A stretch of 64,000 nt of DNA from NCBI RefSeq assembly GCF_003967075.1, contig NZ_AP018664.1:248001-312000 (forward strand), in the 5' to 3' direction. The stretch is from Sphingobium amiense (lineage in GTDB: Bacteria; Pseudomonadota; Alphaproteobacteria; Sphingomonadales; Sphingomonadaceae). Below are positions 48,426-58,118 of this stretch, in pieces. The position numbers and the translations under genes were made by a program. The notes beneath the pieces were generated by a model. That model searched no databases, had not been told where the DNA came from, and worked only from the letters and a program-made list of their open reading frames with translations. Each line of letters starts with the position of its first letter. Positions within the stretch are counted from its first letter, which is position 1.

Positions 48426-51400
48426 ATGTCGGAACAGCGTAGCGTCGGTGGCAAGATCGGCATGGGCGTCCGCCTCTCGAAGCAGGAGGCGGCCCGGCGC
48501 GCGCTCATGCTTGGCGGGTCGATCATCGCCGCGCTCACCGCGCTTCCCGCGTTCGCGCAGGCTCCGGCGGCTGACGAGGCCGCAGGGGTCGCTGCCCCGG
48601 AAGTGGCGGAAAAGCCCGCCGATCAGGGCACGATCATCGTGACCGGCATCCGGCAGAGCCTGAAAAAAGCGCAGGAGATCAAGCGCGCCGCTCCAACCGT
48701 GGTCGATGTCATCACCGCCGACGATATCGGCTCGCTGCCCGACCGTTCGATCAACGAAGCGCTTCAGCGTGTTCCGGGCGTGGCGATCAACCGCTTCGCC
48801 GCGCCCAATGACTCGGCGCATTTCTCGGTGCAGGGTTCGGGCGTTACGGTCCGTGGCCTCAACTATGTGCGCAGCGAATTTAACGGCCGCGACGCCTTTT
48901 CGGCATCGGGCGGGCGTGAGCTCGGGTTCGACGATGTCCCGGCGGAACTTGCAGGGTCGGTCAACGTCTACAAGAACCTGACCGCCGACATGGTGGAAGG
49001 CGGGATTGCGGGCACGGTCAGCATCAACACGCGCAAGCCCTTCGATTCCGCCAAGCGGCTCATCTTCCTGTCCGCCGGCGTCAATTATGGCGACATCGCC
49101 GAAAAATCCGCCCCGGCGTTCGTAGGCCTGTTCAGCAATCAGTGGAATCTTGCGTCGGGCGGCCGGATCGGCTTTCTTGTGGGCGGCAGCTATTCGAAAC
49201 AATATAGCCGCGCGGACTCGATCTTCCTCAACGGATTTCAGCCACGCTTCAATGCGCCGTTCGATGCCGATGGCTCCACCTGCTCGGTCGGCCGGATCAT
49301 CAACCCCGGCCAGCCTTACGCGCTGCGGGTCTGCGACAATTTCCCGACTCCGGCGGGCTTCGATCAGGTCTATACGCCGCTCGGCGCGGGATTCCGCTCG
49401 CAGGATTTCGACCGGTCACGCCAGAGCATCAACGCATCGCTTCAGTATGAAAATGCCGGCGGCAACCTGATGGTCACGGCGGAATATATCCGCTCCCGCT
49501 TCAGCGAACGCTGGACCGAGCGGACCATCGAGAGCGACAACTGGTTTCCCGACGCGGGCATGATCTATCCGGCGGGCTATCTCGATCAGGAAGGCTATCC
49601 CCACGATCCCAACGCCAATTTCATGTATGACGACAATGGCGTCTTTAAATCCGGCACGCTCGTCCACAGCGGCGGACGGCCCGGCTATGGCTGCACGGCG
49701 CCCGACGGTTCGAGTTCATGGTGCGAATATAACCAGTTCATTCCGGGCGGCATCTTCACCAAGCTGTCGAACCGAACCGCCTACAACAAGGTGACGGCGC
49801 AGGACGCTTCCCTTAACGTCAAATGGTCGCCGACCGACCGGCTGCACATCGCGATCGACGGTCAATATGCGACATCGCGCGTGACCAATGCGGACGACGC
49901 GATCAATTTCAATACGCTTACCAACATGTCGATCGACCTGACCGGCAAATATCCCGACGTGCAGTTCGTGACGCCCGGTTTCGATCCGGCGACCTATATC
50001 GCTGACGGCAACGCGACCTATTATCGTTCGGCGGTCGAAAATCGCGGGATCAACGATGGCGACGAATATTCGCTGCGCGCCGATCTCACCTACGATTTTT
50101 CGGAAGACAGCTTCCTGCGCGAAATCCGCGTCGGCGCCCGCCATGCCAAGCGCCAGCAGACCGTCCGCACCAACGAGTTCAACAACTGGGGCGCGCTGTC
50201 GGAAACATGGATCGACGGCGGTCCGCGCTTCGTCAGCACGACGCCGGGCGATCTTCAGTTCTACGACTTCCCCGGATTTTTCCATGGCGACGTGAAGCAG
50301 CCCGCGGGCGCGCTGTTCATGCGCGATTCCATCCTTGAGAAGCCCGGCGCGCTCATCGACTATGCACGCTCGATCGCCGCCCCCGGCTTCTTCCAGCCGA
50401 TCGAGGATCGCGGGACAAACCTTATCAAGGGCTATTTCCTGCCGAGCGAGGTCTATCCGAATAGCGAGACCACATGGGCAGCTTATGCTTCGGTGAAGTT
50501 CGGCACCGATCTTGGCACCATGAAGCTGTCCGGTAATATCGGCGTCCGCTATGTGCGCACGATCGACAAGTCGTCCGGCGCGATCAATTTTGCGCCGCCG
50601 GATCAGGTCATCCCCGATAGCTTCAAAGGCAATTTTGCTAACTATTGCACAGACATTGCCAATCAGCCGAATGGCCAGATCCCGGCGCTCTGCGGTCCGG
50701 GGGTGACGCCCCAGCAGCAGCAGGCGGCGCTCGCCTTCGCCAATGGTGCATCGCTGGGCAATGTGGCCAACAACAAGTTCGATCACTGGCTGCCTTCGCT
50801 CAACGTCCGGCTCGATGCGACTGACAAGCTGCTCTTCCGGTTCGCGGCGTCCAAGGCGATTTCGCGGCCCGAGTTCAGCAAGCTGCGCAATTATGTCGGC
50901 CTGACCTTCAACAACCAGACGGGTGGATTCACCGCGCGGGCGGACAATCCCTATCTTCGTCCGGTCGAAGCGTGGCAGTTCGACCTGACGGCGGAATGGT
51001 ATTTCGCGCCGGTCGGTTCGCTGACCCTCGCGCTCTTTTACAAGGATCTCGACAAGGTCATCGTGTCGAACCAGGAATATACCCGCAACCTGACGAACAA
51101 CGGCGTGACGCTGCCCGTGACGGTCAGCGGGCCGGCCAATTCCACCGGGCATACCAAGATCAAGGGCGCGGAAGTCGCCTATCAGCAGACGTTCGATTTC
51201 CTGCCCGGCGTCCTCAAAGGTTTCGGCACGCAATTATCCTATACCTATATCGACGTGGGCAAGATCGTGATCGGCCCGCCCGCCTATGCGCCGTCGAATA
51301 ATCTGGTCGAAACGGGCAACCAGCCGACGATCGACATCACAGGGCTTTACGAAAATCTGCCGCTCGAAGGCCTGTCGCGGCATAATTTCAACGCGGCCCT

Positions 51401-51701
51401 CTTCTATCAGGGCAGCGCGCTGCAGGCGCGGGTCGCCTATAGCTGGCGCTCGCGCTTCCTGCTGACACGCCTCGATTGCTGCTTCCCGTTCGGGCCGGTC
51501 TATAATGAGGCGAGTGGCCAGATGGACGCGTCCATCGCCTATGACGTGACGTCCGCGCTGAAATTCGTGCTGGAGGCCCAGAACCTGCTCGACACGACGC
51601 TCAAGACCTCTTTCGCGCTCAACGGTCAGGGTCTGCGGACGCCGCGTTCCTGGTTCAAGAACGACCGTCAGTTCGCGCTGACGGCCCGGTTGAAGTTCTG
51701 A
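48426..51701 (+). CDS. TonB-dependent receptor (Caulobacter/Xanthomonas type)
   Basis: Outer-membrane active transporter of 1091 residues. A long N-region precedes the signal core (LMLGGSIIAALTALPAFAQA). The TonB-box-like TIIVTGIRQSLKKAQEIK is followed by the plug domain (VVDVITADDIGSLPDRSINEALQRVPGVA) and a large barrel ending in LTARLKF with a terminal Phe. The size and plug motif match the TIGR01782 group often linked to carbohydrate uptake. GGAGGGGGAG lies 5 bases before ATG 48426. Placed before the GH27 gene, it most likely imports a galactoside-containing oligosaccharide. Confidence 0.94.
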   Translation: MSEQRSVGGKIGMGVRLSKQEAARRALMLGGSIIAALTALPAFAQAPAADEAAGVAAPEVAEKPADQGTIIVTGIRQSLKKAQEIKRAAPTVVDVITADDIGSLPDRSINEALQRVPGVAINRFAAPNDSAHFSVQGSGVTVRGLNYVRSEFNGRDAFSASGGRELGFDDVPAELAGSVNVYKNLTADMVEGGIAGTVSINTRKPFDSAKRLIFLSAGVNYGDIAEKSAPAFVGLFSNQWNLASGGRIGFLVGGSYSKQYSRADSIFLNGFQPRFNAPFDADGSTCSVGRIINPGQPYALRVCDNFPTPAGFDQVYTPLGAGFRSQDFDRSRQSINASLQYENAGGNLMVTAEYIRSRFSERWTERTIESDNWFPDAGMIYPAGYLDQEGYPHDPNANFMYDDNGVFKSGTLVHSGGRPGYGCTAPDGSSSWCEYNQFIPGGIFTKLSNRTAYNKVTAQDASLNVKWSPTDRLHIAIDGQYATSRVTNADDAINFNTLTNMSIDLTGKYPDVQFVTPGFDPATYIADGNATYYRSAVENRGINDGDEYSLRADLTYDFSEDSFLREIRVGARHAKRQQTVRTNEFNNWGALSETWIDGGPRFVSTTPGDLQFYDFPGFFHGDVKQPAGALFMRDSILEKPGALIDYARSIAAPGFFQPIEDRGTNLIKGYFLPSEVYPNSETTWAAYASVKFGTDLGTMKLSGNIGVRYVRTIDKSSGAINFAPPDQVIPDSFKGNFANYCTDIANQPNGQIPALCGPGVTPQQQQAALAFANGASLGNVANNKFDHWLPSLNVRLDATDKLLFRFAASKAISRPEFSKLRNYVGLTFNNQTGGFTARADNPYLRPVEAWQFDLTAEWYFAPVGSLTLALFYKDLDKVIVSNQEYTRNLTNNGVTLPVTVSGPANSTGHTKIKGAEVAYQQTFDFLPGVLKGFGTQLSYTYIDVGKIVIGPPAYAPSNNLVETGNQPTIDITGLYENLPLEGLSRHNFNAALFYQGSALQARVAYSWRSRFLLTRLDCCFPFGPVYNEASGQMDASIAYDVTSALKFVLEAQNLLDTTLKTSFALNGQGLRTPRSWFKNDRQFALTARLKF

Positions 51702-51761
51702 AAAATGCACGGCGCGGGGGTCGCGCAACCGGCCCCCGCTCGACCGCCAGAGGAGCATGAT

Positions 51762-53624
51762 GTGAGGCGAGCGGCGATGGGCAAGGCAGGGCGATCGGGC
51801 GGCAAGCGGCACTTTGCGGCACGGGCCGCGCTGGCGGCGGTCCTGCTGTCCTCGCTGCCTGCCGCTGCGCAGGACGCGGCATCGCCCCTTGACCCCAGCG
51901 GCACGTTTTCGGTCTACGACACGCGGGCGGCGCAGACGCCGCCGATGGGGTGGAATCCCTGGAACGCCTTTCGCACGGACGTAGACGAGGCGAAGATCAG
52001 GGGATCGGCGGAGGCTCTGGTCGACAACGGCCTCGCCCAACTCGGCTATCTCTACGTCAACGTCGACGATGGCTGGGCATTGCAGCGGCTCGCTGACGGG
52101 GCGCTCAAGATCCGGGAGACGATGTTCCCGTCGGCAAGCGTCGATCACAGCGCGACCGGTTCCTTCCGTCCCTTCACCGATTTCATTCATGGCCTTGGAC
52201 TTAAAGCCGGACTTTACACCGACATCGGCCGCAACACCTGCGCCCAGCGCTGGGATGCGGCCAGCCCCAATCTTCCTGTAGGCTCGGTCGCCGAACGGCA
52301 GGTGGGCGCCATGGACCATGGCGAACAGGACATGAAGACCATGTTCGCCACATGGGGCTTCGACTATGTGAAGATCGACGCGTGCGGGGTGGCGGACTAT
52401 GCGCCCGATGTCGAGCCGGTCCGGTCGGGGCAGTTCGCGGTCTTCCCGCCCACTATCGTGCGGGGCGATATTCCCAAGTCCGATCCGGCGGCGGTCGAGG
52501 CGCAATATGCCGCACTGAGCGCCGCGATCCGCAAATGGGGCGGTCCTGACGCGGTGCTCAGCATCTGCGCATGGGGCGAGGCGCTGTCGCCGCGCTGGGG
52601 CCATCGCCACGGCAATCTGTGGCGCACCAGCCCGGACATAGAATTTACGTGGGAAAGCATGCTGCGCAATATCGACAGCGCCGTCTACCGCACGCTCTAT
52701 GCCGGGCCGGGGCGCTGGAACGACCCGGACATGCTGGCGATAGGCCATGGCGATTTCGACGAAAATCACCTGACCGAGGCGCGCGCGCACATGACTATGT
52801 GGGCGATCATGGCCTCTCCGCTGCTGCTCGGCTATGACCTGCGCCAGTCGCCGCAGGCGCTGCTCGACATCGTCGGCAATCGCGAGGTGATCGCCATCGA
52901 CCAGGACGCATCGGGCAATCAGGGCGTGGCCTATCGCAGCGGCGAGGGCATGGTGATGGTGCGCACGCTTTCGGGGCCGGGCGCGCGCGCGGTCGCCTTC
53001 TTCAACCGTGGCGACAGGCCGATTTCGCTGAAGGCGGACTGGGATCAGCTCGGCTTTGCTGCCGGAACCCCCGCTGCCGTGCGCGACGTCTGGACCAAAT
53101 CCGCGCTCGCGCCTGCGACGGGTGCGATCAGCGTCGATCTCGCGCCGCATGAGGCGAAGCTGTTTCGCGTCAGGGGAACGCCTGCGGACCCCAAGGCGCT
53201 GTGGCTCGACGAGATGCCCGGCCGCATCAATGTGGCGGTCGACGGGCTGGGCAACCGGGCGCTGCCTGACGACTGGACGCCCGCGCGCGTGGCGGCCGCG
53301 CCCGATGGAACGGCGCTCGCTTCCGGATCGCGGTCCTATGCAAAGGGCGTCGGACTGTTTGCCGGTTCACGCCTCGAAATCGCGGCGCGGGGCGAATTTG
53401 CGCGCTTTACCGCCACGCCGATTGTTCTTGGCGCTGCCGCGCCCGTCACCTTTCGGGTTTATGCCGATCGCAAACTGGTCGCCGAGATGAAGGCCAGTGC
53501 AAAGAGCCAGACCATCGGTGCGGACGTTTCCGGCGCGCAAATCGTCGAACTGGTCGCCGCGTCGCCCAAGGGGAAGGGGCTTCCGCCGATGATCGGCTGG
53601 GCGGACGCAAAGCTGTCGCGATGA
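51762..53624 (+). CDS. GH27 alpha-galactosidase with C-terminal NPCBM-like domain
   Basis: Glycoside hydrolase family 27 enzyme of 620 residues. Start GTG 51762 is chosen because AGAGGAG lies 6 bases upstream and a Sec signal follows (AARAALAAVLLSSLPAAAQ). The barrel begins TPPMGWNPWNAFRTDVDE; nucleophile Asp is in FDYVKIDACGVADY and the acid/base Asp in GPGRWNDPDMLAIGHGDF. A beta-sandwich follows, and the last 140 residues (RSYAKGVGLFAGSRLEI) look like an NPCBM domain. GH27 includes alpha-galactosidase, alpha-N-acetylgalactosaminidase and beta-arabinopyranosidase. It follows the TonB receptor by 60 bp and is probably co-transcribed. Confidence 0.92.
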   Translation: MRRAAMGKAGRSGGKRHFAARAALAAVLLSSLPAAAQDAASPLDPSGTFSVYDTRAAQTPPMGWNPWNAFRTDVDEAKIRGSAEALVDNGLAQLGYLYVNVDDGWALQRLADGALKIRETMFPSASVDHSATGSFRPFTDFIHGLGLKAGLYTDIGRNTCAQRWDAASPNLPVGSVAERQVGAMDHGEQDMKTMFATWGFDYVKIDACGVADYAPDVEPVRSGQFAVFPPTIVRGDIPKSDPAAVEAQYAALSAAIRKWGGPDAVLSICAWGEALSPRWGHRHGNLWRTSPDIEFTWESMLRNIDSAVYRTLYAGPGRWNDPDMLAIGHGDFDENHLTEARAHMTMWAIMASPLLLGYDLRQSPQALLDIVGNREVIAIDQDASGNQGVAYRSGEGMVMVRTLSGPGARAVAFFNRGDRPISLKADWDQLGFAAGTPAAVRDVWTKSALAPATGAISVDLAPHEAKLFRVRGTPADPKALWLDEMPGRINVAVDGLGNRALPDDWTPARVAAAPDGTALASGSRSYAKGVGLFAGSRLEIAARGEFARFTATPIVLGAAAPVTFRVYADRKLVAEMKASAKSQTIGADVSGAQIVELVAASPKGKGLPPMIGWADAKLSR

Positions 53625-53653
53625 GATTTCGGTTTTAAGGGCTGCACGCCGAC

Positions 53654-53697
53654 TGCGGTCTGCACAGGCTATACCGGCTGTGCAGACCGCATTTTTT
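53654..53697 (+). terminator. Strong terminator of the receptor-GH27 unit, inside a convergent CDS
   Basis: A perfect 14-bp stem, TGCGGTCTGCACAG (53654-53667) with CTGTGCAGACCGCA (53678-53691), has a 10-nt loop and is followed by TTTTTT (53692-53697). It terminates plus-strand transcription. The last codons of the minus-strand halogenase gene (ending KMRSAQPV, stop at 53669-53671) are encoded by the right arm and loop. Confidence 0.92.
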
Positions 53698-55198
53698 GCC
53701 CCTGCTCTATCGCTCTGCGGTGCGGGGGCAGGCGCACGGCCATATTCTCGTGAACCTGCCGCATCTTTCGCATCGCCCCGGCGAGCGCTTCGCCGTCGAG
53801 AGCAGCGGTCAGCGGGTCGACATCCGCAGGGGGCAATCCCTGTCCATTGAGGACTGCGGACCAGCTTCCCACGGTGAACAGTTCATCGTCGTAACGGAAG
53901 ATGCGCCCTTTCAGCCGGTAGAGCGCAAGGCGGCGGGCAAGCGTATCCGGAATGTCCATCGTCCGAACATAGGTCCAGAACGGCGTGTCGGCCCGCCGGG
54001 TGACGTGATAATGGGCGACAATGAAATCGCGGATCGCGCCGTAGCCCGACGTCATCAGCCTATTATATTCGTCGCGCTCGACATCGGCCCAGCGTCGGTC
54101 GGGAAACAGCGCCAGCAGCTTTGATATGCCGGTCTGGATGAGGTGGATGCTGGTCGATTCGAGCGGCTCCAGAAAGCCGCCGGCCAGCCCGAGGGCCACG
54201 ACATTGCGGTGCCAGAGCCGCTCGCGGACGCCGGTCCGGAACCGGATGAGCCGAGGCTCCGCCGTCGCCGCCGTGTCGAGATTGTCCAGCAGGATGCGTT
54301 GCGCCTCCTCTTCTCCCATGAAGGCGCTGGCAAAGACATGGCCGTTGCCGGTGCGATGCTGAAGCGGAATGCGCCATTGCCAGCCCGCGCCATGCGCACG
54401 CGAGCGGGTGTAGGGCGCGATAGCCGGTTCGCTTTCGGTCGGGACGGCAATCGCGCGGTCGCAGGGAAGCCAGTGCGACCAGTCGATGAACCGCACGCCG
54501 AGCGCTTCGCCCAGGAGCAGGCTGCGAAATCCGCTGCAATCTATGAAGAGATCGCCCGCCACGCGCCGGTCGCCCTCCATCCGGACGGCGGCGACATTGC
54601 CGCTTTCGCCGTCCAGCTCCGCGCCGAGGATACGGCCCTCGATCCTTTCGACGCCGCGTTCCTCGGCATAGGCGCGCAGGAAGGCGGCGTAGAGCGCGGC
54701 GTCGAAATGATAGGCGTAGCTGAGGTTCGAGAGCGGCGAGCGCGGGTCTGCGGAAGGGGCAGCGAAGCGCCCGTGCCGCGCCGCCACCGCGCACATCGAA
54801 TAATCTTCGAGCGGCCCGACACCCTCTTCGTCACGGAGCCAGTGCCAGAGCTGGTGGAAGGGTATGCCCTCAAAGTCGCGCCCGGTCCGCCCGAACGGAT
54901 GGAAATAGCGCTCGCCGACCGCGCCCCAGTTTTCGAACTGGATGCCGAGCTTGAAGCTGCCCTTCGTGGCCGACAGAAATGCGTCCTCGTCGATGCCGAG
55001 CAGGTCGTTGAAGCCGATGATCGGGGGAATGGTCGCCTCGCCCACGCCGATCGCGCCGATTGCGTCGGATTCGATCAGGCGGATGCGGCGGCGGCCATCG
55101 GCGAGGACGCGCGAGGCTGCCGCCGCCATCATCCAGCCCGCCGTGCCGCCGCCCACGATCACGATGTCGCGGATCTGATGGCCTTCAACCGTTGCCAT
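53669..55198 (-). CDS. Flavin-dependent tryptophan halogenase family protein A
   Basis: FAD-dependent halogenase-family protein of 509 residues. The nucleotide motif GGGTAGWMMAAAA is at 16-28. The Lys of the chloramine/hypohalite site is about residue 83 in KGSFKLGIQF. The halogenase marker WQWRIP is present, as is the Glu-bearing FLEPLESTSIHLIQ. These features fit an active halogenase, but substrates of such proteins in sugar-uptake loci are unknown. The chosen ATG (55198) overlaps the preceding gene by 14 bp. It is the last gene of the long minus-strand operon, and its 3' end carries the opposing terminator. Confidence 0.9.
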   Translation of the reverse strand: MATVEGHQIRDIVIVGGGTAGWMMAAAASRVLADGRRRIRLIESDAIGAIGVGEATIPPIIGFNDLLGIDEDAFLSATKGSFKLGIQFENWGAVGERYFHPFGRTGRDFEGIPFHQLWHWLRDEEGVGPLEDYSMCAVAARHGRFAAPSADPRSPLSNLSYAYHFDAALYAAFLRAYAEERGVERIEGRILGAELDGESGNVAAVRMEGDRRVAGDLFIDCSGFRSLLLGEALGVRFIDWSHWLPCDRAIAVPTESEPAIAPYTRSRAHGAGWQWRIPLQHRTGNGHVFASAFMGEEEAQRILLDNLDTAATAEPRLIRFRTGVRERLWHRNVVALGLAGGFLEPLESTSIHLIQTGISKLLALFPDRRWADVERDEYNRLMTSGYGAIRDFIVAHYHVTRRADTPFWTYVRTMDIPDTLARRLALYRLKGRIFRYDDELFTVGSWSAVLNGQGLPPADVDPLTAALDGEALAGAMRKMRQVHENMAVRLPPHRRAIEQGQKMRSAQPV

Positions 55199-56609
55199 TG
55201 GCCATCCTTTCCTCCAGCCACAGGCGGTAGGCCGGATGCGATGCGCAGAGCGCTTCCACTTCGCGCCGGCGTGCTGCAAGCGCGGCCCCTGCGCCGGTGG
55301 CCAGAGCCTCCGCCGTCACGTCATAACCGGGCGCTGCCTCGACGAGGCCCGCCATCGCCCCCACCCATGCCGCGTCCGAAACGAGGTCCGTTTCGCGCAA
55401 AGGCAGGCGGCCCGTTCGCGCAAACCGCTCGATAACGAGCGCGAGGCGGGCGGCCGCCGGGCCGGGCCGCGCGGCTTTGTGGAAAGCAAACAGCAGCGCG
55501 ACAAAATCCCGCAGTTCGTCGGACATGAGGTTCGCGCGGCGATTATATTCGCGCGCGAGCACCGGCTCGGGCGAGGCGGCTGGCAGAAGATCCAGCAGCA
55601 GGTCGAGATGGAGCAGCGCGAGGCTGAAACCAAAATGGCCGAGCGGCCCCGCAATCGCCGCAGCGTCGCCCAGCGCAACCCGGCGGCCATCCATCGGACA
55701 GGTGAGCCGCCCGGTGCGGAAGGGGATCGCCCCCGCAGCCGTTTCGCGGATGAGGCCTTCTGCGTGACGGGCACTCTCAATGTCGAAAACCGACACGCGT
55801 TCGCCATCGCGCTGTCCGGGCATCAGCGTCGTCCACCCCCAGCCGTGCGCCGTGATAAGATCGCTGAGCGAAGGGTGGCACGCCAGCGGTTCGCGGCAGA
55901 CGCTGCCTTCCGGTATCTCCGCGCTCCAGTCTTCGGCAGGGGCATCGGCAAGGAGATGGCCCGCGCCGCGACTTTCGATGAGCAAGTCGACCACCACCGG
56001 CAATTCTGCGCCTGCGGCGACCGACAGGGTGCCGTCCGCCGCGACGGTCAGCGTGACCGATGCAGCCGAGGCATGGCGAACCCCCGCTCTGGCGGCGATG
56101 GTGCGCAGGCAGGCGGTGAGGCGGGGCGCGTCCAGCCGCAGCGCGTACCCGATGTCGCGACCCGCCGCGCTGCCATCGAGCCGGTCGGGCGCGAGGCGAT
56201 CCTTTTCGGCAAGAGCCGCCGCCCCACCAAGGCCAGTCCGCACGTCGCCACGCGCGCCTGCGACCAGCCGCATCGGGACGCCGCCTGTCGTCACTTCGCT
56301 TTCCTGAACGGAGACCGTAAAATCCTCGCGGCCCCAGCCATGGAACCGGTCGGCGAGTTTGTGGGTCGCGCCGCATTCGCGCACGAGCATGTCTTCGCCA
56401 AGGCCCAGCCTGTCGAGAACGGCAAGCGCGGGCGGATAGGCGAGGGGGAAGGAGTCCGCGAGCGTTCCCCCCGCATGGCCCGTGTCGATGAGGTGGATCG
56501 TCGCAACGGGCAAGGCGCGCCTGAGGGCGATGGCCGCGAGCAGGCCTACCGGTCCCGCGCCGAGCACCATAGCGGTCTCGACCGGCCGCCGCCTGTTGGC
56601 CGCGATCAT
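55185..56609 (-). CDS. Divergent halogenase-like flavoprotein B
   Basis: Flavoprotein of 474 residues lying between two canonical halogenase genes and clearly related in layout. The nucleotide motif is VLGAGPVGLLAA (residues 15-26), not GGGTAGW. A Lys is retained in GATHKLADRFHGWG, at the place of the halogenase Lys. WxWxIP is degraded to GWGWTTLMPG, and the EPLESTS segment is replaced by AGPLGHFGFSLALLHLD, so the catalytic Glu is missing. It probably does not halogenate; a partner or flavin-reductase-like or structural role is possible. Its ATG overlaps the upstream gene (ATGA at 56606) and its stop overlaps protein A's start. Confidence 0.8.
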   Translation of the reverse strand: MIAANRRRPVETAMVLGAGPVGLLAAIALRRALPVATIHLIDTGHAGGTLADSFPLAYPPALAVLDRLGLGEDMLVRECGATHKLADRFHGWGREDFTVSVQESEVTTGGVPMRLVAGARGDVRTGLGGAAALAEKDRLAPDRLDGSAAGRDIGYALRLDAPRLTACLRTIAARAGVRHASAASVTLTVAADGTLSVAAGAELPVVVDLLIESRGAGHLLADAPAEDWSAEIPEGSVCREPLACHPSLSDLITAHGWGWTTLMPGQRDGERVSVFDIESARHAEGLIRETAAGAIPFRTGRLTCPMDGRRVALGDAAAIAGPLGHFGFSLALLHLDLLLDLLPAASPEPVLAREYNRRANLMSDELRDFVALLFAFHKAARPGPAAARLALVIERFARTGRLPLRETDLVSDAAWVGAMAGLVEAAPGYDVTAEALATGAGAALAARRREVEALCASHPAYRLWLEERMANGNG

Positions 56610-58114
56610 GGCGCAGCCCGTGCGCCGAGTGCGGCGTGGTGCGGCGGCATGGCTGCGACGCGACTGGCGATATGCGTATGCAGGCCGCGCAGCGCGGCAG
56701 CGAGACCGCCGGATTCCGGCAGTTCGGCGCGCACGTCCCATCCTTCGGGCAACACCCCCTGTCCGACCAGAACCGAAATCCAGCTCGGTTCCAGAAACAG
56801 CCCGCGCCGATATTGCGGCACCAGCGCGGCGCTGCGCCACAGTTCGAGCTTTTCGGCGAGCGTGTCGGGGATGTCCATGGTGCGGACATGGTTCCAGAAG
56901 CTGGAATCCCGACGCTCCGTCGCATGATAATGGAGGATCAGGAAATCGCGGATGCGGTCATATTCATAGTCGACTTCCCGGTTGAAGGCGTCGCGTTCGA
57001 TCGGGTCTATGCCGCGTCCGGGGAAATGTTCGACGAGACCGGTGATCGCCATCTGAATGAGGTAGATGCTCGTCGATTCCAGCGGTTCGAGAAGGCCCGA
57101 GGCCAGCCCCACCGAAACGACATTTCCGACCCAGCTCCGGCGGCGGCGGCCCGCGCGGAAGCGCAGCAGCCGCGGTTCGGCAAGCGCCTCGCCCTCAATC
57201 GCGGCGAGCAGCGCCGAGGCGGCTTCCTCGTCGCTGCAATGCGCGCTGGAATAAACATAGCCGTTGCCGACCCGGTGGCGGAGCGGAATATGCCAGCGCC
57301 AGCCCGCAGGCATCGCGGTCGCGCGCGTGAACGGTTCGATCCCGGCATCGGCGGCGCGACATGGCACCGCGACCGCGCGGTCGCACGGCAGCCAGTGCGA
57401 CCAGTCTTCCCATGCTTCGTCGCCGATCAGGAGCGCGCGAAAGCCCGAGCAGTCGATGAAGAGGTCGCCTTCGATCCTTTGTCCGTCCGCGAGCAGCAGC
57501 GCGCGCACGTCGCCGGTTTCCGCATCACGCTCGACCGAGGCCACGCGGCCCTCCGTGCGGGTGACGCCACGCGGCTCGGCTATGCCGCGAAGATAGGGGC
57601 CGAACAGCGTCGCGTCGAACTGGTAGGCGTAGCCGAAGCTGTCGACCTGCGCCGCATCAGGCTGCGGGCGGGCAAAACGGCGCGCCTCGGCGGCCATCAC
57701 TGCGAGCGAATATTCGTCGATCCGTGCGGCATGCCCTTCCGCCCGCGCCCGAAGCCAGAAATGGTGAAAGCCCACGCCCGCAAGCGGCCGGCCATAGGTG
57801 CCGAACGGATGGATGTAGCTTTGGCCTTCGCATCCGAAACCGTCGAACTGGATGCCGAGTTTGTAGGTGGCGTGCGTTGCCGCCATGAACGCGGCTTCGT
57901 CGGCGCCGATGCGTTCGAGAAAGGCGCGCAGGTGGGGCAAGGTCGCTTCGCCCACACCGACGATCCCGATCTCCTCGCTCTCGACGAGGTGGATGTCGAC
58001 TGCGCCGCCCATCAGCGTCGCGAGCGCGCTGGCGGTCATCCATCCTGCCGTGCCGCCGCCAACGATCACGACGCGGGTTCCGCCCGACGCCGCGCCGGTC
58101 TGGCTGGCCTGCAT
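56606..58114 (-). CDS. Flavin-dependent tryptophan halogenase family protein C
   Basis: Halogenase-family protein of 502 residues. Motifs are GGGTAGWMTASALA (19-32), Lys about residue 85 in ATYKLGIQF, WRWHIP for the WxWxIP marker, and LLEPLESTSIYLIQ with the catalytic-type Glu. It is clearly homologous to protein A (both have SHWLPCDRA and RTMDIPDTLA), so the pair arose by duplication, with B between them. A Shine-Dalgarno-like AAAGGG in the end of the kinase gene precedes it; the spacer between the two genes is only 4 bp. Confidence 0.9.
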   Translation of the reverse strand: MQASQTGAASGGTRVVIVGGGTAGWMTASALATLMGGAVDIHLVESEEIGIVGVGEATLPHLRAFLERIGADEAAFMAATHATYKLGIQFDGFGCEGQSYIHPFGTYGRPLAGVGFHHFWLRARAEGHAARIDEYSLAVMAAEARRFARPQPDAAQVDSFGYAYQFDATLFGPYLRGIAEPRGVTRTEGRVASVERDAETGDVRALLLADGQRIEGDLFIDCSGFRALLIGDEAWEDWSHWLPCDRAVAVPCRAADAGIEPFTRATAMPAGWRWHIPLRHRVGNGYVYSSAHCSDEEAASALLAAIEGEALAEPRLLRFRAGRRRRSWVGNVVSVGLASGLLEPLESTSIYLIQMAITGLVEHFPGRGIDPIERDAFNREVDYEYDRIRDFLILHYHATERRDSSFWNHVRTMDIPDTLAEKLELWRSAALVPQYRRGLFLEPSWISVLVGQGVLPEGWDVRAELPESGGLAAALRGLHTHIASRVAAMPPHHAALGARAAP

Positions 58115-58118
58115 CGCC

